DNA of 64,000 nucleotides from contig NC_087065.1 in assembly GCF_963678635.1 (NCBI RefSeq), positions 46,938,381 to 47,002,380 of the forward strand, read 5' to 3'. Position numbers and translations under genes: made by a program. Below are positions 20,400 to 32,751 of the stretch, one piece after another (the first letter of the stretch is position 1; the number at the start of each line of letters is the position of its first letter). This DNA is from Symsagittifera roscoffensis. Its lineage: Eukaryota; Xenacoelomorpha; Acoela; Convolutidae. The notes under the pieces are model-generated. The model worked only from the letters and a program-made list of their open reading frames with translations, searched no databases and was not told the DNA's origin.

Positions 20400-23300
20400 G
20401 CAAGCTTACAGTTGGTTAATCAATAATGCCTTGAATGCAGCTACACTGTCAGTTATTTACTACAACTTTAAAGGTTTTGCGTGTATCCCATCATCCTGAA
20501 CTTGTCTTTTCGGGTAAAAATAACTCAACACTTTCTTTGTCTGCTCGTATGTAGCAAGCATTTGATAACTGGTTCTAATTTTTCTGTTTGCTGAACTGCT
20601 TCGTCGAATACTTTTCTGTATTTTGCCATAGGTCTATTGCCGTATTCCTCTAGAACTCTTTTATTCAACCCTTTGCTGCTAATTTTCTTTTTGTCTGATT
20701 TGATGTCATAGCAATAATAAGTCTTGCTACATAAACATCGCATCTCCTTTTAACTAAGTTCTTCCACAAACTGTCCAGGCTCTCGTTTATCGTGTTTTTT
20801 GTGAGCGCTACAAGAGGTTCATCAAAAAAGTTTGTTTTTGAATCTGCTCTAAATGAATCTCTCCAATCATTTTTTCTCAATTTTTTTCAGTCACCTTTTT
20901 TCTTCCAACGAATACAAGTTTTCCTCAGCAAGAGCTGAATACAGCGAAACCGCATCGATTTCTAATTCCTCAAACATAATTAAATCACAAAACTTGTCAA
21001 TAAAATGTAGTAAAGCTCAAGCATTCTCAGCTTTGCATACTGCAGAAAGAAAAATCCGACAATTAAGGATTCTTTGTGCTCAATTGTTGATTTTAGTAAC
21101 TCAATCTCATACAAGTCTTTCTGAACAGTTTTCAATCGCTTGACTAGTGGTTCATTAGTTGTTTGCTCATCATTCGAATACTTTGTGACCGTATGTCTCG
21201 ATCTGTCCATTATCTGATTTCTTTAGGTTAAATTACCTGAGAGTTTCATAGTTTCCCCAACAACACCGAATAAAGGATTTTCATCCCCTTCCCTTTTAGC
21301 ATGAACAACTGAATGAACAAACTTGTTGAAGAATTTTCGAGGGAGATACTGTACAAGGCGGTAGGTAAATTTTTGTACACTGTAGACCAAATTCCATATA
21401 GAAATTGAAGTGGTAATAACATCCCATAGCTTCAAGAGTTTTTCATTAGTTGGTTTGTGCAGACAAATATTTGCCAAATTTTGAAGAGTACATCCATGTT
21501 TTAAAATATCATTTTATTTCTGATAATAAAATTGATCCATTGTTTGCAGTGTTTTAAGGGTTGTAACACTGCAAAGAATCTTTAAACTTATTCATTAAAC
21601 TTTTCTACCAAATCTCTTGTAAAAATTTTTAGTTATCCCATACAGATGTTGGTACTGACTTGATTTGAAGTTTCTTCAGTGCTTGTTGCTCACCAAGTCC
21701 TCCACTTGATCTCATTTTCTGATTATCTTCTAAGTAATTATCAGGAGGGTGTTTTGTTTCTTAGTTTACTGAAAAAAGAATCGTATGGAGGTAACTCTTC
21801 ATTCTCGAGCTTGTCGGCAATGTCAAACCACTCATTAGGAAAAAATTTTTCTGTCTCACTTGCTTCTTAGGCTTTAAGAAAGGAGTCTAAAGATGTTGCT
21901 TTACCCAAAAACTTCATAATATCGAGAAATTGTATGTACCCAATCTTGAAGGATTTGAAATCGTCAGCCTTTTTGGTTGCCATTGATTAAGTGAGGAATC
22001 CGATAGCTCTTGATCAAATTCAGATCATATCTTCTACTGTTAAATGCAAATTCAGGTATTGTATTAACATATCTCTAGGGATTTTGTTTCAAATCAATCA
22101 GCAGCTTTTTCTGCATTCTCAAAAACTGGGTTGACATCAGTTTCTTTTGTGTCCGTTGTATATTCGTCTTCATATGCAAAATTTTCAGTTGGATGATTTC
22201 GACATCTTTTACTCAATTCCTCGAAAACTTTCGAGATCCGCTCATTTACTACTCTTTCCACATCTTGAAAATTAGTTCTCATTTCGAGCGTACTTTTCTT
22301 AGCCGAAAAGTCAAGATTGATTACAAAATCAATCATAAAATTTTGCGGATCCTTGTTATAAAGAAAAATTGGTTCATTGATCAGGTTCAAAAATTTTGAT
22401 AGAGAACTTGGAGCGTCTTTTCCAATCCAAGTTTTTGTTTGTCTGTTGTCATCCAAGTTGTTATTGCTAGCTTTTAGTTCGTCTGTTGGAACACATAACG
22501 ACCCAAAATGAAAAATGACTAGATTGTTGCATAAAGTGTTTTCTTTCGAAACTGGTATTTGGAAACCTTCCAAATTTCAAACAGCGTTTCTCGAAATATA
22601 TTTACATATACACTTTCTTGAGATAAATGTGTTGCAGTCGATCTTTACAAGTCATAAGATGTCGGTTGAAAATGTCTGACCTGGTGAAGAAACAGTCACA
22701 GGTAGGAAATTGAAAACTCTTGAAGAAAGAATCAATATTGTTCGGAATGAAAGATAGGATTGTGGAAACTTAACAATTTAACCTTTTTTTACAAGTTTTC
22801 CAATACTTCGCCTGGCCAACTCTCAACAAAGTCTCCCGTCTAAATGTCAAAATTATAGATGAATACGTTGCATTCAACTATTCCCTCGACAAGAGGTAAA
22901 TCATCAATGGCAACTCCTCGAAAATTACTTTTTGCGGCTGAATCGAGCTTGTTGAAGACTTCTTCGAGCTCTTCGTTGATAATTTTGGTATTTAACTTGA
23001 AAGTTAAATACCTTTGAATGTTAAAAACCTTATGTCTGCCGTTTTCCATCTCTGTATTCACCAGAAAACGTTGACACATACTCAATTTGTCTTTGAGTGT
23101 CTCTCCATCTTCCCCTTCCTCCTCCACAATCTTGTTCAAGTCTGCCACAGTAACACTTGCTCTCCGTTGTTTCGCTCCATGTTCTTTCCTCCGATGTTGC
23201 TGGAGAGAGTAGTAACTCTTTTTCGCACGACGATCAAATTTTTGATTGCTTGCAAGTTGATGGACCATGCTTTTTCGCCACGTGATAAATCATTTGTTGC

Positions 23301-23400
23301 TTATTGGAAGCAAAATACCTACAAGCAGGACAAGAAATAACTCCTTTAGAACAATATTTCCGTTGTCGAGCCGCATGCGTCCTAAGATACTTGTCGACAC
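20400..23400 (-). pseudogene. Polinton protein-primed family-B DNA polymerase, decayed
   Basis: Reading leftwards from 23400: a C2H2-type finger CPACRYFASNKQQMIYHVAKKHG-like block (about 23345-23265; C and H ligands visible), QQHRRKEHG, and a helical N-terminal region (23268-22840). Exonuclease motif I follows at about 22520, reading VIFHFGSLC so that the usual Asp and Glu are His and Gly. Exonuclease motif II NSRRYDLNLIK lies near 22040, then FLDIMKFLGKATSLDSFLK, the YLPRKFFNKFVHSVVHAKRE region (about 21340), MDRSRHTVTKY (21210) and LQYAKLRMLELYY. The catalytic box at 20940-20965 reads EIDAVSLY (DTDS type, with Val in place of the second Asp). The C-terminal SSKGLNKRVLE is at about 20670. 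At least six frame breaks and an internal deletion near 21430 make it non-functional. Confidence 0.85.
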
Positions 23401-26066
23401 TGCACTTTCTCGTTTCTTTTTAGCGACGGCATCTAAAAATGGAAAATTTTTCAAGATACGAAATCAAGAATTTGAATGATGTAAAATTTGTACGAAAAAT
23501 GAAGCAATCAGGATTATGTGGAACTTCCAAAGACCAGTAAGAATTGTGGGTAGAGACACAAAAATTATGGGTTACTAAATATTTTTCGTAAAAATCATTG
23601 GAAACGGAATTAAAAAGCGATTTTTTACAAAAACTGGAAAAAAGCTGGGAAGAGCTTGAAACATAGCAGCAGCCATTTGGAACAATGAATTTGCTGAGAA
23701 TTGCGGAGTCATACAGTAACACTAACACCTACACAACTCCAAATTCCATTTATAGTTCTATTTCTTTTTATGCTTAGTTGAATGACTCATACTGTTTACT
23801 TCCATTTTCAATTAACCTGAAAATCATTTTTCTCAATTCACCTCATTTGATCAGTTTGCTCATCAAATAAGTACTCAAGAAAAAATGCTAGTCCCAATTA
23901 ATATAAATTCTCAAAAAAAATAACGAGAAAGGGGGAAATTTATTTTGAAACTTGCTTTCAACTATGCAAGAAAAATGAGTTGGGATAACACAAAAAAGAC
24001 AGCAAGTCTATCTTGGTGAAAAAGACAGAGAAGCAATCGGTGCAACTAGAAAAACTGCTACTCACGTTGGTGAAAACCTTGGACTCTTTCCTGTAATTAA
24101 ACTGACTTCTGTTAGGAAATCAACTATGGATCAGGAGCTTGCCAACTGCAACAATGTGTATAACATAGCAACTTACAGTAGAAGACATGTTTGTGTCACG
24201 ATCAAGAAGTACAATTTTAACAAACTTCCCTAAATTCAGATTCGACTGTTCACTTCAATAGAGAATGAAACAATGAATCAAGTTAACTATGTCAACTATT
24301 CTTTGAACGACTTCAAAGAGATGTCCCAAATTTTGGGAGACTTCAATTTTCTTGAGAACTGTAATGAACAACAAAATGTGTTATTTACGTTTTTTGTCTT
24401 GTAATTTAAAGATTTACTTGTTATTTAAAAATTTATCATCAAAAAAAGTTTTCATTCAGTATTTGTGTTAAACAGCACGAGCTTGAAAATTGGTTTTTCA
24501 AAAAATTGAATCCTATAACTTCACAATAAATTGGATTTCTTTTCATTTTTTTTTTCAAGAAAATTCTCAAAAAAAATCTCCAACTGTTATAGAATCATGA
24601 AATTTATCAAACTTGCAGAATTTGGACGAAGACTCACAAATATATCTTTTCGAGTGGATTCTGCATAATGGTTGAAGAAAAACTCACATAGAATACCAAT
24701 CCGATATCAGAAAAATAGAACTTTTAGGATATCTAATAAATGGAAATAAATGGAAAAATATTCAATCTTTACAACTACAAAGAGAAGAATATGAGAAATT
24801 ACTCAATCAATTTCCTTAATTACAAGGTTACGTAGATTTACTCAAAAAAAACTTGTACCATTACTGATGAATGCACTGTAGAACTGACCGTACAGAAATT
24901 GATTGATCTTCTTAAAATTTTTGGGATAATAAAGCAACATTTTTCATCAAATACAAAAAGAAAAAAATTAATTCTTTGTACCTGTTTTGTTTTGGACCCA
25001 GACATAAATTTGAAGGGATTAGCCCAAAAACATTTTTGCAGGTCTGATTGGATACGGAAGTTCCTGTATGGATTTTTTTTCGCAAACTCAAAAAACATCA
25101 GGTTACATGCACTTCTAATATGCTAAATTTGTGAAAATTACTACTAAAAAGGACCCGGGCGTTGTTCTGTTGCACCTAGCCTCCACAGTTCATGCTTTCT
25201 TGGTAACGTGACTTGATTATTTTTCTGTTTAAATGTTAAATTATCTGCTTCATCTTTATATGCATTGTTCGATTGTTAACGAATTTAACTAGGAAAACTC
25301 CAGAAAAAAAACAGTTTACAGAATGAGCCTGATTATTTTGGATATTGAATGCCTTGAAAACAATATATGAAAAGAATTATGAATTTATCTGGACAAATTA
25401 ACTGTAGGATATTCCTTTCTTCTTCCCAGAAAATTCAAAGCAACATCCCAATCGTCTTGTGTTTAAAGCATTTCATGGAAGCAGTTGGAGCAGCGGTTAC
25501 GAAAAACAAACTAAAATTAAAGAAACAATGGAAAATCAAGCAGCCTCAGAAACGGAAATTTTTGCAAAAGTCTATGAAAAATGTAAGAATCTGTCAGAAA
25601 CTTTGGAAACAAAGATTTTTTAAACTTGGATGACTACGCTTGTCCAAAAGTTCACTTTTTGATATTCAAAGATGAAGAAAACGAATAGAGGTGTAGCAAC
25701 TACCAATTTGATCTCTTCACTGTGCAGAAAGAAAAACATTTGCATACGGAACAAGGACTCGATGTTTTTTTAACAAACTGAAAATCATAATAATTTAAAT
25801 ATACCACTGTTCTGAAATTTTAATTGAATGTAATTGTCAACTTATTCTTTCTAGAATTAAGATGGTTGATCAATGAGACAAGCTCGTAAAATTAGGAAGT
25901 TTTGTTTCCGTTGAAATAATCAAGAACGAAAATTATGGAAGTTGTCTGGACGTACATGTAATAGCTCTTTTTTAGTTTTTCTTTGCCAATTTTTTGATAC
26001 AGTTTTAATGCTAGTAAGTGCAATCGTTCGAATCATGTTACTCACAACATATGAAGAAATGACTGT
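23401..26066 (+). other. Polinton 1 leftward plus-strand region, unnamed broken ORFs
   Basis: No family is named with certainty, but the region is homologous to 29637-30400 and to 33487-35290, so it belongs to the repeated Polinton module. Coding-like pieces include one at 23495-23730 (SDFLQKLEKSWEELE), one from 24127 (MDQELANCNN-type start), and one near 24960-25120. All are frame-broken. It lies between the minus-strand polymerase and the plus-strand ATPase. Confidence 0.45.
25370..25720 (+). pseudogene. Unnamed Polinton ORF just upstream of ATPase, copy 1
   Basis: Encodes a Lys-rich segment (NLKKQWKIKQPQKRKF-like) and then a WMTTLVQK/YSKMKK segment near 25620-25690. The same segment recurs at 34560-34920 and, on the minus strand, at about 56480-56700, each time immediately upstream of the ATPase. 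Conservation of position in three paralogous modules marks it as a real Polinton gene remnant of unknown role. Confidence 0.4.
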
Positions 26067-26955
26067 TTGGGTAGCTTTCTTAACAAGTACACTCGTTTTT
26101 TTTCTACTTTCTCTCAAGCTATGAATAAATTAATATCTACCAAAGAACGACTTTTTATTTCCCTAATTGGACCAAATGGATCTGAAAAATCTCTTCTTAT
26201 TTTTGATTGGTTGAAAATTGGTACTGTTAAGCCAGCATTCGACAAAGGTTTTTTTTATCCACCATATCAACCCCTTTACAGTCAAATGCAAAGAAAAACT
26301 TTAAAGGAGTAGATTTTGATTTGGTTGAAAATCTTCCTAAGAACGGAACTAAGTATCTGCTTATATTTGTTGATTCTTGTGAAGAACTTTCAAACTCCCA
26401 GCATGGGTAAAAATTGCCACTGCTGGAAGACACAAGCGTCTGAATACAATATAATTCAAACGCAAGTTTTTTATCACAGCAAATTAAGAAGAGATGTAAA
26501 ATTACAAAATACACTCATAATCTTTTTTAAGTGACCGAGAGATGTTTTACAAATCAACACATTTTGTCAACAACTAGGTATAAGATCTCAAGGGAAAGAG
26601 TGGTATCAAGACGCAACATCTGTTCCTTATGGTCATTTACTTATTGATTCAAACCCAAAAACAGTTTATTCACTTAGGTATTGCTCTAATAGTGGCTCAG
26701 TTTCGATAAAGTTTTATTTACTAGCTGGAAAAGAATTAAAGTTTCGGGACAATGAGTACACAATATGTCTCTATTCTTCCAATATTTCAAAAATTTCCCT
26801 AAGGCTTTGAAAACAACTCATTCTCAATTGTCCTAACAAACTCATTCAGTGTCTGAGCGAGTGGTTTTTAGTAAACCTATTAAGAGGAGAGCTTCAAGAT
26901 CTCCGGAAAGAAGATGTAGTAAAATACCGAAAAAAATTTCAGAATTAACACAATA
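26067..26955 (+). pseudogene. Polinton packaging ATPase (FtsK/HerA type), copy 1
   Basis: The frame beginning at about 26067 contains ERLFISLIGPNGSEKSLLIF, a Walker A box in which the last Gly is Glu (GPNGSEKS). A frame change follows, then KYLLIFVDSCEE (Walker B) at about 26355-26390. Further on are RRDVKLQNTLIIFFK and WYQDATSVPYGHLLIDSNP-like segments, and a basic tail KPIKRRASRSPERRCSKIPK ending at TAA 26953-26955. This ATPase powers genome packaging in virus-like Polintons. At least three frameshifts and the P-loop change inactivate it. Confidence 0.8.
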
Positions 26956-26999
26956 AAAAAACTCCTCTACACAAAAAAAAAGAAATATTTTAAGTTCAA

Positions 27000-27320
27000 C
27001 TACAGGGTTACAATTGATAACTACCATGACAATTTTGTCATTAAATGATTGACATAGTATGGGACAACTTGTTTTAATTCCGTTCTCAGTTTATCAATCA
27101 CAGAGTACGCTTCCAAGAATAAAAAACATGAACAAAAGCAAAAAAAAGAGGGGATGAACCAAAAATTTTTGATACTATCTACAGTGCTGTAAATGTGAGG
27201 TTGAAAACGAATAACAATAACCACCTTAAGTATTTAGTTTTTTCAATTTGCTAGATTTAAAATAAGTCAGTCAAAAAATATATATTAGATAATCGAGACA
27301 CAAAAGAATCTATTGGTGAT
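27000..27320 (+). pseudogene. Small Polinton ORF between ATPase and integrase, copy 1
   Basis: Reads LSLND, a stop, HSMGQLVLIPFSVYQSQSTL, then a Lys-rich, Asn-rich helical stretch ending near the integrase. Copy 2 (36230-36560) keeps a 68-residue open frame from 36308. The minus-strand module at 55130-55290 has recognisable nucleotide similarity. The function is unknown. Confidence 0.45.
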
Positions 27321-27419
27321 TTTGCGTTGCAGTAAAGCAAAAAAACAACGAGTTTCCAGATACCTAGATCACCATTTTGGAAGCAACTCAAATTCCACCT
27401 AAACTTGCTATTAACCAGA

Positions 27420-28325
27420 ACGCCAAAGCAAAAAAGAGAAGAGCTTAAATCCCTTTCAAAATCTAAAGAGATAAGACTAAACAAATTGTATTCTAGGGGT
27501 AGAGCTGCGTACAGTTCTATTCGAAACTTGAGTAGAGCGAGTGGTTGATCAAAATAGAGAGTAGAGAGTAGAACAATTCTTACAAACCAAGACATCGTAT
27601 ACAAAACTTGGTCCACTAATCAAGCGTTTCCGAAGACTTCAAGCCTTTTCTATATATATGAATGAAGTCTGGTGCATGGACTTGGCTTTTGTAGACAAGT
27701 TAGCTAGTAAAAAGAATTGAGTCAATTATTTATTAGTTGCTGCAGATAGTTTTTTGTAGATAAGTTTTAGAGTTCAAACAACGAAAACAAATTTTGCCAG
27801 AGACACTTTACAAGCTTTCAAAAAATCTATTTTTCGAAAAAATTTGGGTTGATAATGGAACAAAAAATAGGGAAGTTTTTGAAAATTTTTGCAAAGAGAA
27901 AGGCATTGAAGTTTACTCAACAAAAAATGAAACAAAAATTGCTTTTGCAAAGAGAGCAGTTCAGTCTCTAAAACAAATAATATAATGTTACATTGAAGAT
28001 CATGGTAGAAAACTTGTTCCTAAATTGCAGCATTTGGTTTCTACATTGAACTCTGAAAAAAATCGATCTATGGAGAATCTCCAAGAGATGTGAAAAATTA
28101 TGATTTTTTGTCAATTTTCTATGAAAAACCGTTTATGAAAATAATAAAACAAAATTGAAAATTGGGAATGGAGTCGGAATCTCGAGAAAAGATACTCCGT
28201 TCCGAAAGTGATACAAGCCACAGTTTCGGCAATATTTCGGCAATATCTACAAAAAAACCTCATCAAATATCTCAAAAATGAAAAATTTCTGTCAAAATGT
28301 TTTGAAAAAGTTCCAATTAAAGGTA
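27420..28325 (+). pseudogene. Polinton retroviral-type integrase, copy 1
   Basis: An N-terminal basic segment KSLSKSKEIRLNKLYSRGRA (about 27450) is followed by EVWCMDLAFVDKL (first catalytic Asp, about 27670) and VNYLLVAADSF. A 63-residue open frame (27794-27985) contains KIWVDNGT (second Asp) and KIAFAKRAVQSLK. Where this integrase family has Glu (FAERA type) the sequence has Lys, so the third catalytic residue appears lost. The C-terminal region is degraded. Several stops (27717, 27985) also break it. Integrases of this kind insert Polintons into the genome. Confidence 0.8.
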
Positions 28326-28349
28326 AGTCACTTTTTGAATTAAATTTCT

Positions 28350-29140
28350 ATCGATCAGTTGTCATGTTTTTGTCAAGATTGAGCTATTTTCTATTGCTTC
28401 TTTTAATTTTGTTACGGATAATAGTCTTAGTTCTTTTATAAATTTTTTAACGGAACAAATACGTCTTGAAGGAGAATGGGAGTTGGCTATCTCGTACCCT
28501 TCAATTTACCAAAAAGTTACTGAAGGAAAATTTACTTTTATAGATGGGCGAGAAAATTCTGTGGAAAAAAGAAAGATTCAACCGCTGTATATTGAACCTG
28601 GGTTGTATCCAACCTTGATGATATACTTGTAGCCATGAATGACAAAGATCGTAAAGGTATATGTGCACAAAATATGAATATATCGTTATTCATGTATCAG
28701 TAGATAAGATTACACAAAAAATGGCCATTCAATTACCTGACTTGGTTGTGGCGTAGAACAAATTCAAGAAGGGGTTATAAAGAAAAGAAAAGGGCACTAT
28801 TATCTTCAGTACTTTTACGACATTATAAGAATACAATCCCTAATGATTTATAATAATATTATAGCATAAATATAGTAAATGATACAAAAACTCTTTTACT
28901 GCGTTTCATTGCTTTCATTTCCAAAGTAAAAATTGGAAACGTAAAATCTTTAGGACAGTACATAAATTATCATTTTGTTACAAATCTAAATTTTAGAATT
29001 TTAATTAAAAACTCTTTCGAAAGCATAAAAACAGAACAAAGGGATAATACAGGCGAAAAATGTCCCTGTGTGTTCGTAGGAACTACACGAGTTATTCTCT
29101 TGTGTCGAAAAAATCACATCTTGTGTACAAACTTGCAGAG
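28350..29140 (+). pseudogene. Polinton minor-capsid-like protein, copy 1
   Basis: About 90 codons are open from roughly 28355 to a stop at 28630-28632, reading DNSLSSFINFLTEQIRLEGEWELA-like sequence and ending in YIEPGLYPTL. After frame damage the C-terminal half is seen at 28890-29130: NDTKTLLLRCFH, GQYINYHF-like, and VFVGTTRVILLCRK-like segments. These are the hallmarks of the small protein that sits between integrase and major capsid protein in many animal Polintons, which I take to be the minor (penton-like) capsid protein. This role is from family knowledge, not shown here. Confidence 0.65.
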
Positions 29141-29185
29141 CTTCTTTCAAGTTATTTCATAATTGTGGATGTTTTCCTTTTTTTT

Positions 29186-29665
29186 TCAAATTATTTGGTA
29201 ATTTCGGAAGCATTTGAGAAAAAATAGATAGACTATCAGAACTTTTCTCAATTTTTCCTGGCAAAAAGTGACATGATCCCCGTTTACGAATCCATAAAAA
29301 TCAAGGAAACTGTCAAATATTTTAAGGCGAGTCGGGTTCACATTTTCATTTTCGTACTTTACAAACTCTTTCCAGAAACTCTGAACCAATACTTTGTGTG
29401 GAAGCCATTTTCTGATTCGCACCTAAACATTGACATTTGAGTTTTTTGCGTAAAGTCTTTCCTTTGAAATACTTGGCTTATTTTTGCTCCTCTTTATTTC
29501 AAACTGTGACGAACAGCGAAATCGAGTTGGTTGATAACTTCGCCGGTTGATGAAATAATATTCGAATAAAATCTGTATTGATACAGAGTGTAAAAAAATC
29601 AATAGTTTGGTTTGTGAACTGAAATTTACCCAAATGTTGTAAAATTTGACCGAAAGATGAAACAA
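29186..29665 (-). pseudogene. Unknown minus-strand ORF, copy 1
   Basis: Two consecutive minus-strand frames, in phase and separated by a single stop (29423-29425), encode about 160 residues. The second half, with WLPHKVLVQSFWKEFVKYEN and then LKIFDSFLDFYGFVNGD, looks like a real helical protein. An almost identical copy lies at 32272-32751 because of the 3086-bp duplication. It sits against the transcriptional direction of its neighbours. I do not recognise the family. Confidence 0.35.
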
Positions 29666-30505
29666 TCAGGATTATGTGGAACTTTTAACTTTCCAAAGAA
29701 CAGTATGAATTGTGGGTAGAGACACAAATTTTATGGGTTACTAATTATTTTTCGCAAAAATCTTTGGAAACGGAAAAAATAGCGATTTTTTACAAAAACT
29801 GGAAAAAAGCTGGGAAGAGCTTGATACATATCAGCAGCCATTTGGAACAATTAATTTGCTGAGAATTGCGGAGTTATACAGGAACACTAACACCTACACA
29901 ACTCCAAATTCCATTTATAGTTCTATTTCTTTTTATGCTTAGTTGAATGACTCATACTGTTTACTTCAATTAACCTGAAAATCATTTTTCTCAATTCTTC
30001 TCATTTGATCAGTTTGCTCATCAAATAAGTACTCAAGATAAAATGCTAGTCCCAATTAATATGAATTCTCAAAAAATCAAACTCACAAACTCACAATTCA
30101 AGAAAAGTGAGTTGGGACAACACAAAAAAGACAGCAAGTCTATCTTGGTGAAAAAGACAGAGAAGCAATCTCTGCAACTAGAAATACTGCTATTCACGTT
30201 GCTGAAAACCTTGGACTCTTTCCTGTAATTGAACTGACTTTTGTTAAGAAGTCAACTATGGATCAGGAGCTTGCCAACTGCAACAACAATGTGTATAACA
30301 TAGCAACTTACAATAGAAGACAATTTGTGTCACGATCAAGAAGTACAATTTTAACAAACCTGCCTAAATTCAGATTCGACTGTTCACTGCAAAAGAGAAT
30401 GGTGATTTTGCGTTGCAGTAAAGCAAAAAAACAACGAGTTTCCAGATACCTAGATCACCATTTTGGAAGCAACTCAAATTCCACCTAAACTTGCTATTAA
30501 CCAGA

Positions 30506-31411
30506 ACGCCAAAGCAAAAAAGAGAAGAGCTTAAATCCCTTTCAAAATCTAAAGAGATAAGACTAAACAAATTGTATTCTAGGGGTAGAGCTGCGTACAG
30601 TTCTATTCGAAACTTGAGTAGAGCGAGTGGTTGATCAAAATAGAGAGTAGAGAGTAGAACAATTCTTACAAACCAAGACATCGTATACAAAACTTGGTCC
30701 ACTAATCAAGCGTTTCCGAAGACTTCAAGCCTTTTCTATATATATGAATGAAGTCTGGTGCATGGACTTGGCTTTTGTAGACAAGTTAGCTAGTAAAAAG
30801 AATTGAGTCAATTATTTATTAGTTGCTGCAGATAGTTTTTTGTAGATAAGTTTTAGAGTTCAAACAACGAAAACAAATTTTGCCAGAGACACTTTACAAG
30901 CTTTCAAAAAATCTATTTTTCGAAAAAATTTGGGTTGATAATGGAACAAAAAATAGGGAAGTTTTTGAAAATTTTTGCAAAGAGAAAGGCATTGAAGTTT
31001 ACTCAACAAAAAATGAAACAAAAATTGCTTTTGCAAAGAGAGCAGTTCAGTCTCTAAAACAAATAATATAATGTTACATTGAAGATCATGGTAGAAAACT
31101 TGTTCCTAAATTGCAGCATTTGGTTTCTACATTGAACTCTGAAAAAAATCGATCTATGGAGAATCTCCAAGAGATGTGAAAAATTATGATTTTTTGTCAA
31201 TTTTCTATGAAAAACCGTTTATGAAAATAATAAAACAAAATTGAAAATTGGGAATGGAGTCGGAATCTCGAGAAAAGATACTCCGTTCCGAAAGTGATAC
31301 AAGCCACAGTTTCGGCAATATTTCGGCAATATCTACAAAAAAACCTCATCAAATATCTCAAAAATGAAAAATTTCTGTCAAAATGTTTTGAAAAAGTTCC
31401 AATTAAAGGTA
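30506..31411 (+). pseudogene. Polinton integrase, copy 2 (in unit B)
   Basis: Essentially identical to copy 1, with the same WCMDLAF and WVDNGTKN boxes, the same Lys at the third catalytic position, and the same stops. It arose by the 3086-bp duplication and carries no independent repair. Confidence 0.8.
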
Positions 31412-31435
31412 AGTCACTTTTTGAATTAAATTTCT

Positions 31436-32226
31436 ATCGATCAGTTGTCATGTTTTTGTCAAGATTGAGCTATTTTCTATTGCTTCTTTTAATTTTGTTA
31501 CGGATAATAGTCTTAGTTCTTTTATAAATTTTTTAACGGAACAAATACGTCTTGAAGGAGAATGGGAGTTGGCTATCTCGTACCCTTCAATTTACCAAAA
31601 AGTTACTGAAGGAAAATTTACTTTTATAGATGGGCGAGAAAATTCTGTGGAAAAGAGAAAGATTCAACCGCTGTATATTGAACCTGGGTTGTATCCAACC
31701 TTGATGATATACTTGTAGCCATGAATGACAAAGATCGTAAAGGTATATGTGCACAAAATATGAATATATCGTTATTCATGTATCAGTAGATAAGATTACA
31801 CAAAAAATGGCCATTCAATTACCTGACTTGGTTGTGGCGTAGAACAAATTCAAGAAGGGGTTATAAAGAAAAGAAAAGGTCACTATTATCTTCAGTACTT
31901 TTACGACATTATAAGAATACAATCCCTAATGATTTATAATAATATTATAGCATAAATATAGTAAATGATACAAAAACTCTTTTACTGCGTTTCATTGCTT
32001 TCATTTCCAAAGTAAAAATTGGAAACGTAAAATCTTTAGGACAGTACATAAATTATCATTTTGTTACAAATCTAAATTTTAGAATTTTAATTAAAAACTC
32101 ATTCGAAAGCATAAAAACAGAACAAAGGGATAATACAGGCGAAAAATGTCCCTGTGTGTTCGTAGGAACTACACGAGTTATTCTCTTGTGTCGAAAAAAT
32201 CACATCTTGTGTACAAACTTGCAGAG
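31436..32226 (+). pseudogene. Minor-capsid-like protein, copy 2 (in unit B)
   Basis: Matches copy 1 at the 3086-base offset, with single-base differences near 31655, 31880 and 32100. Confidence 0.65.
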
Positions 32227-32271
32227 CTTCTTTCAAGTTATTTCATAATTGTGGATGTTTTCCTTTTTTTT

Positions 32272-32751
32272 TCAAATTATTTGGTAATTTCGGAAGCATT
32301 TGAGAAAAAATAGATAGACTATCAGAACTTTTCTCAATTTTTCCTGGCAAAAAGTGACATGATCCCCGTTTACGAATCCATAAAAATCAAGGAAACTGTC
32401 AAATATTTTAAGGCGAGTCGGGTTCACATTTTCATTTTCGTACTTTACAAACTCTTTCCAGAAACTCTGAACCAATACTTTGTGTGGAAGCCATTTTCTG
32501 ATTCGCACCTAAACATTGACATTTGAGTTTTTTGCGTAAAGTCTTTCCTTTGAAATACTTGGCTTATTTTTGCTCCTCTTTATTTCAAACTGTGACGAAC
32601 AGCGAAATCGAGTTGGTTGATAACTTCGCCGGTTGATGAAATAATATTCGAATAAAATCTGTATTGATACAGAGTGTAAAAAAATCAATAGTTTGGTTTG
32701 TGAACTGAAATTTACCCAAATGTTGTAAAATTTGACCGAAAGATGAAACAA
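32272..32751 (-). pseudogene. Unknown minus-strand ORF, copy 2
   Basis: Same two in-phase frames and same single stop as 29186-29665. Confidence 0.35.

Larger units (their letters stand above)
27315..30400. repeat. 3086-bp direct tandem duplication, unit A
   Basis: Matches 30401-33486 at a constant 3086-base offset. I found three differing bases in the stretches I compared (for example 28569, 28794 and 29014 against their partners). The left edge follows CTATT and the junction at 30400/30401 joins GAGAAT to GGTGATTTT, with at most one or two bases of shared sequence. It carries integrase, minor-capsid-like gene, a minus-strand ORF and the start of the next Polinton module. Confidence 0.9.

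Noticed and set aside
24061-24150. Possible host exon
   Set aside because: The same sequence recurs at 30180-30270 and 33270-33360 as part of the Polinton module.
26227-26514. Minus-strand open frame over the ATPase
   Set aside because: It is a shadow of the plus-strand ATPase, which carries recognisable Walker motifs.
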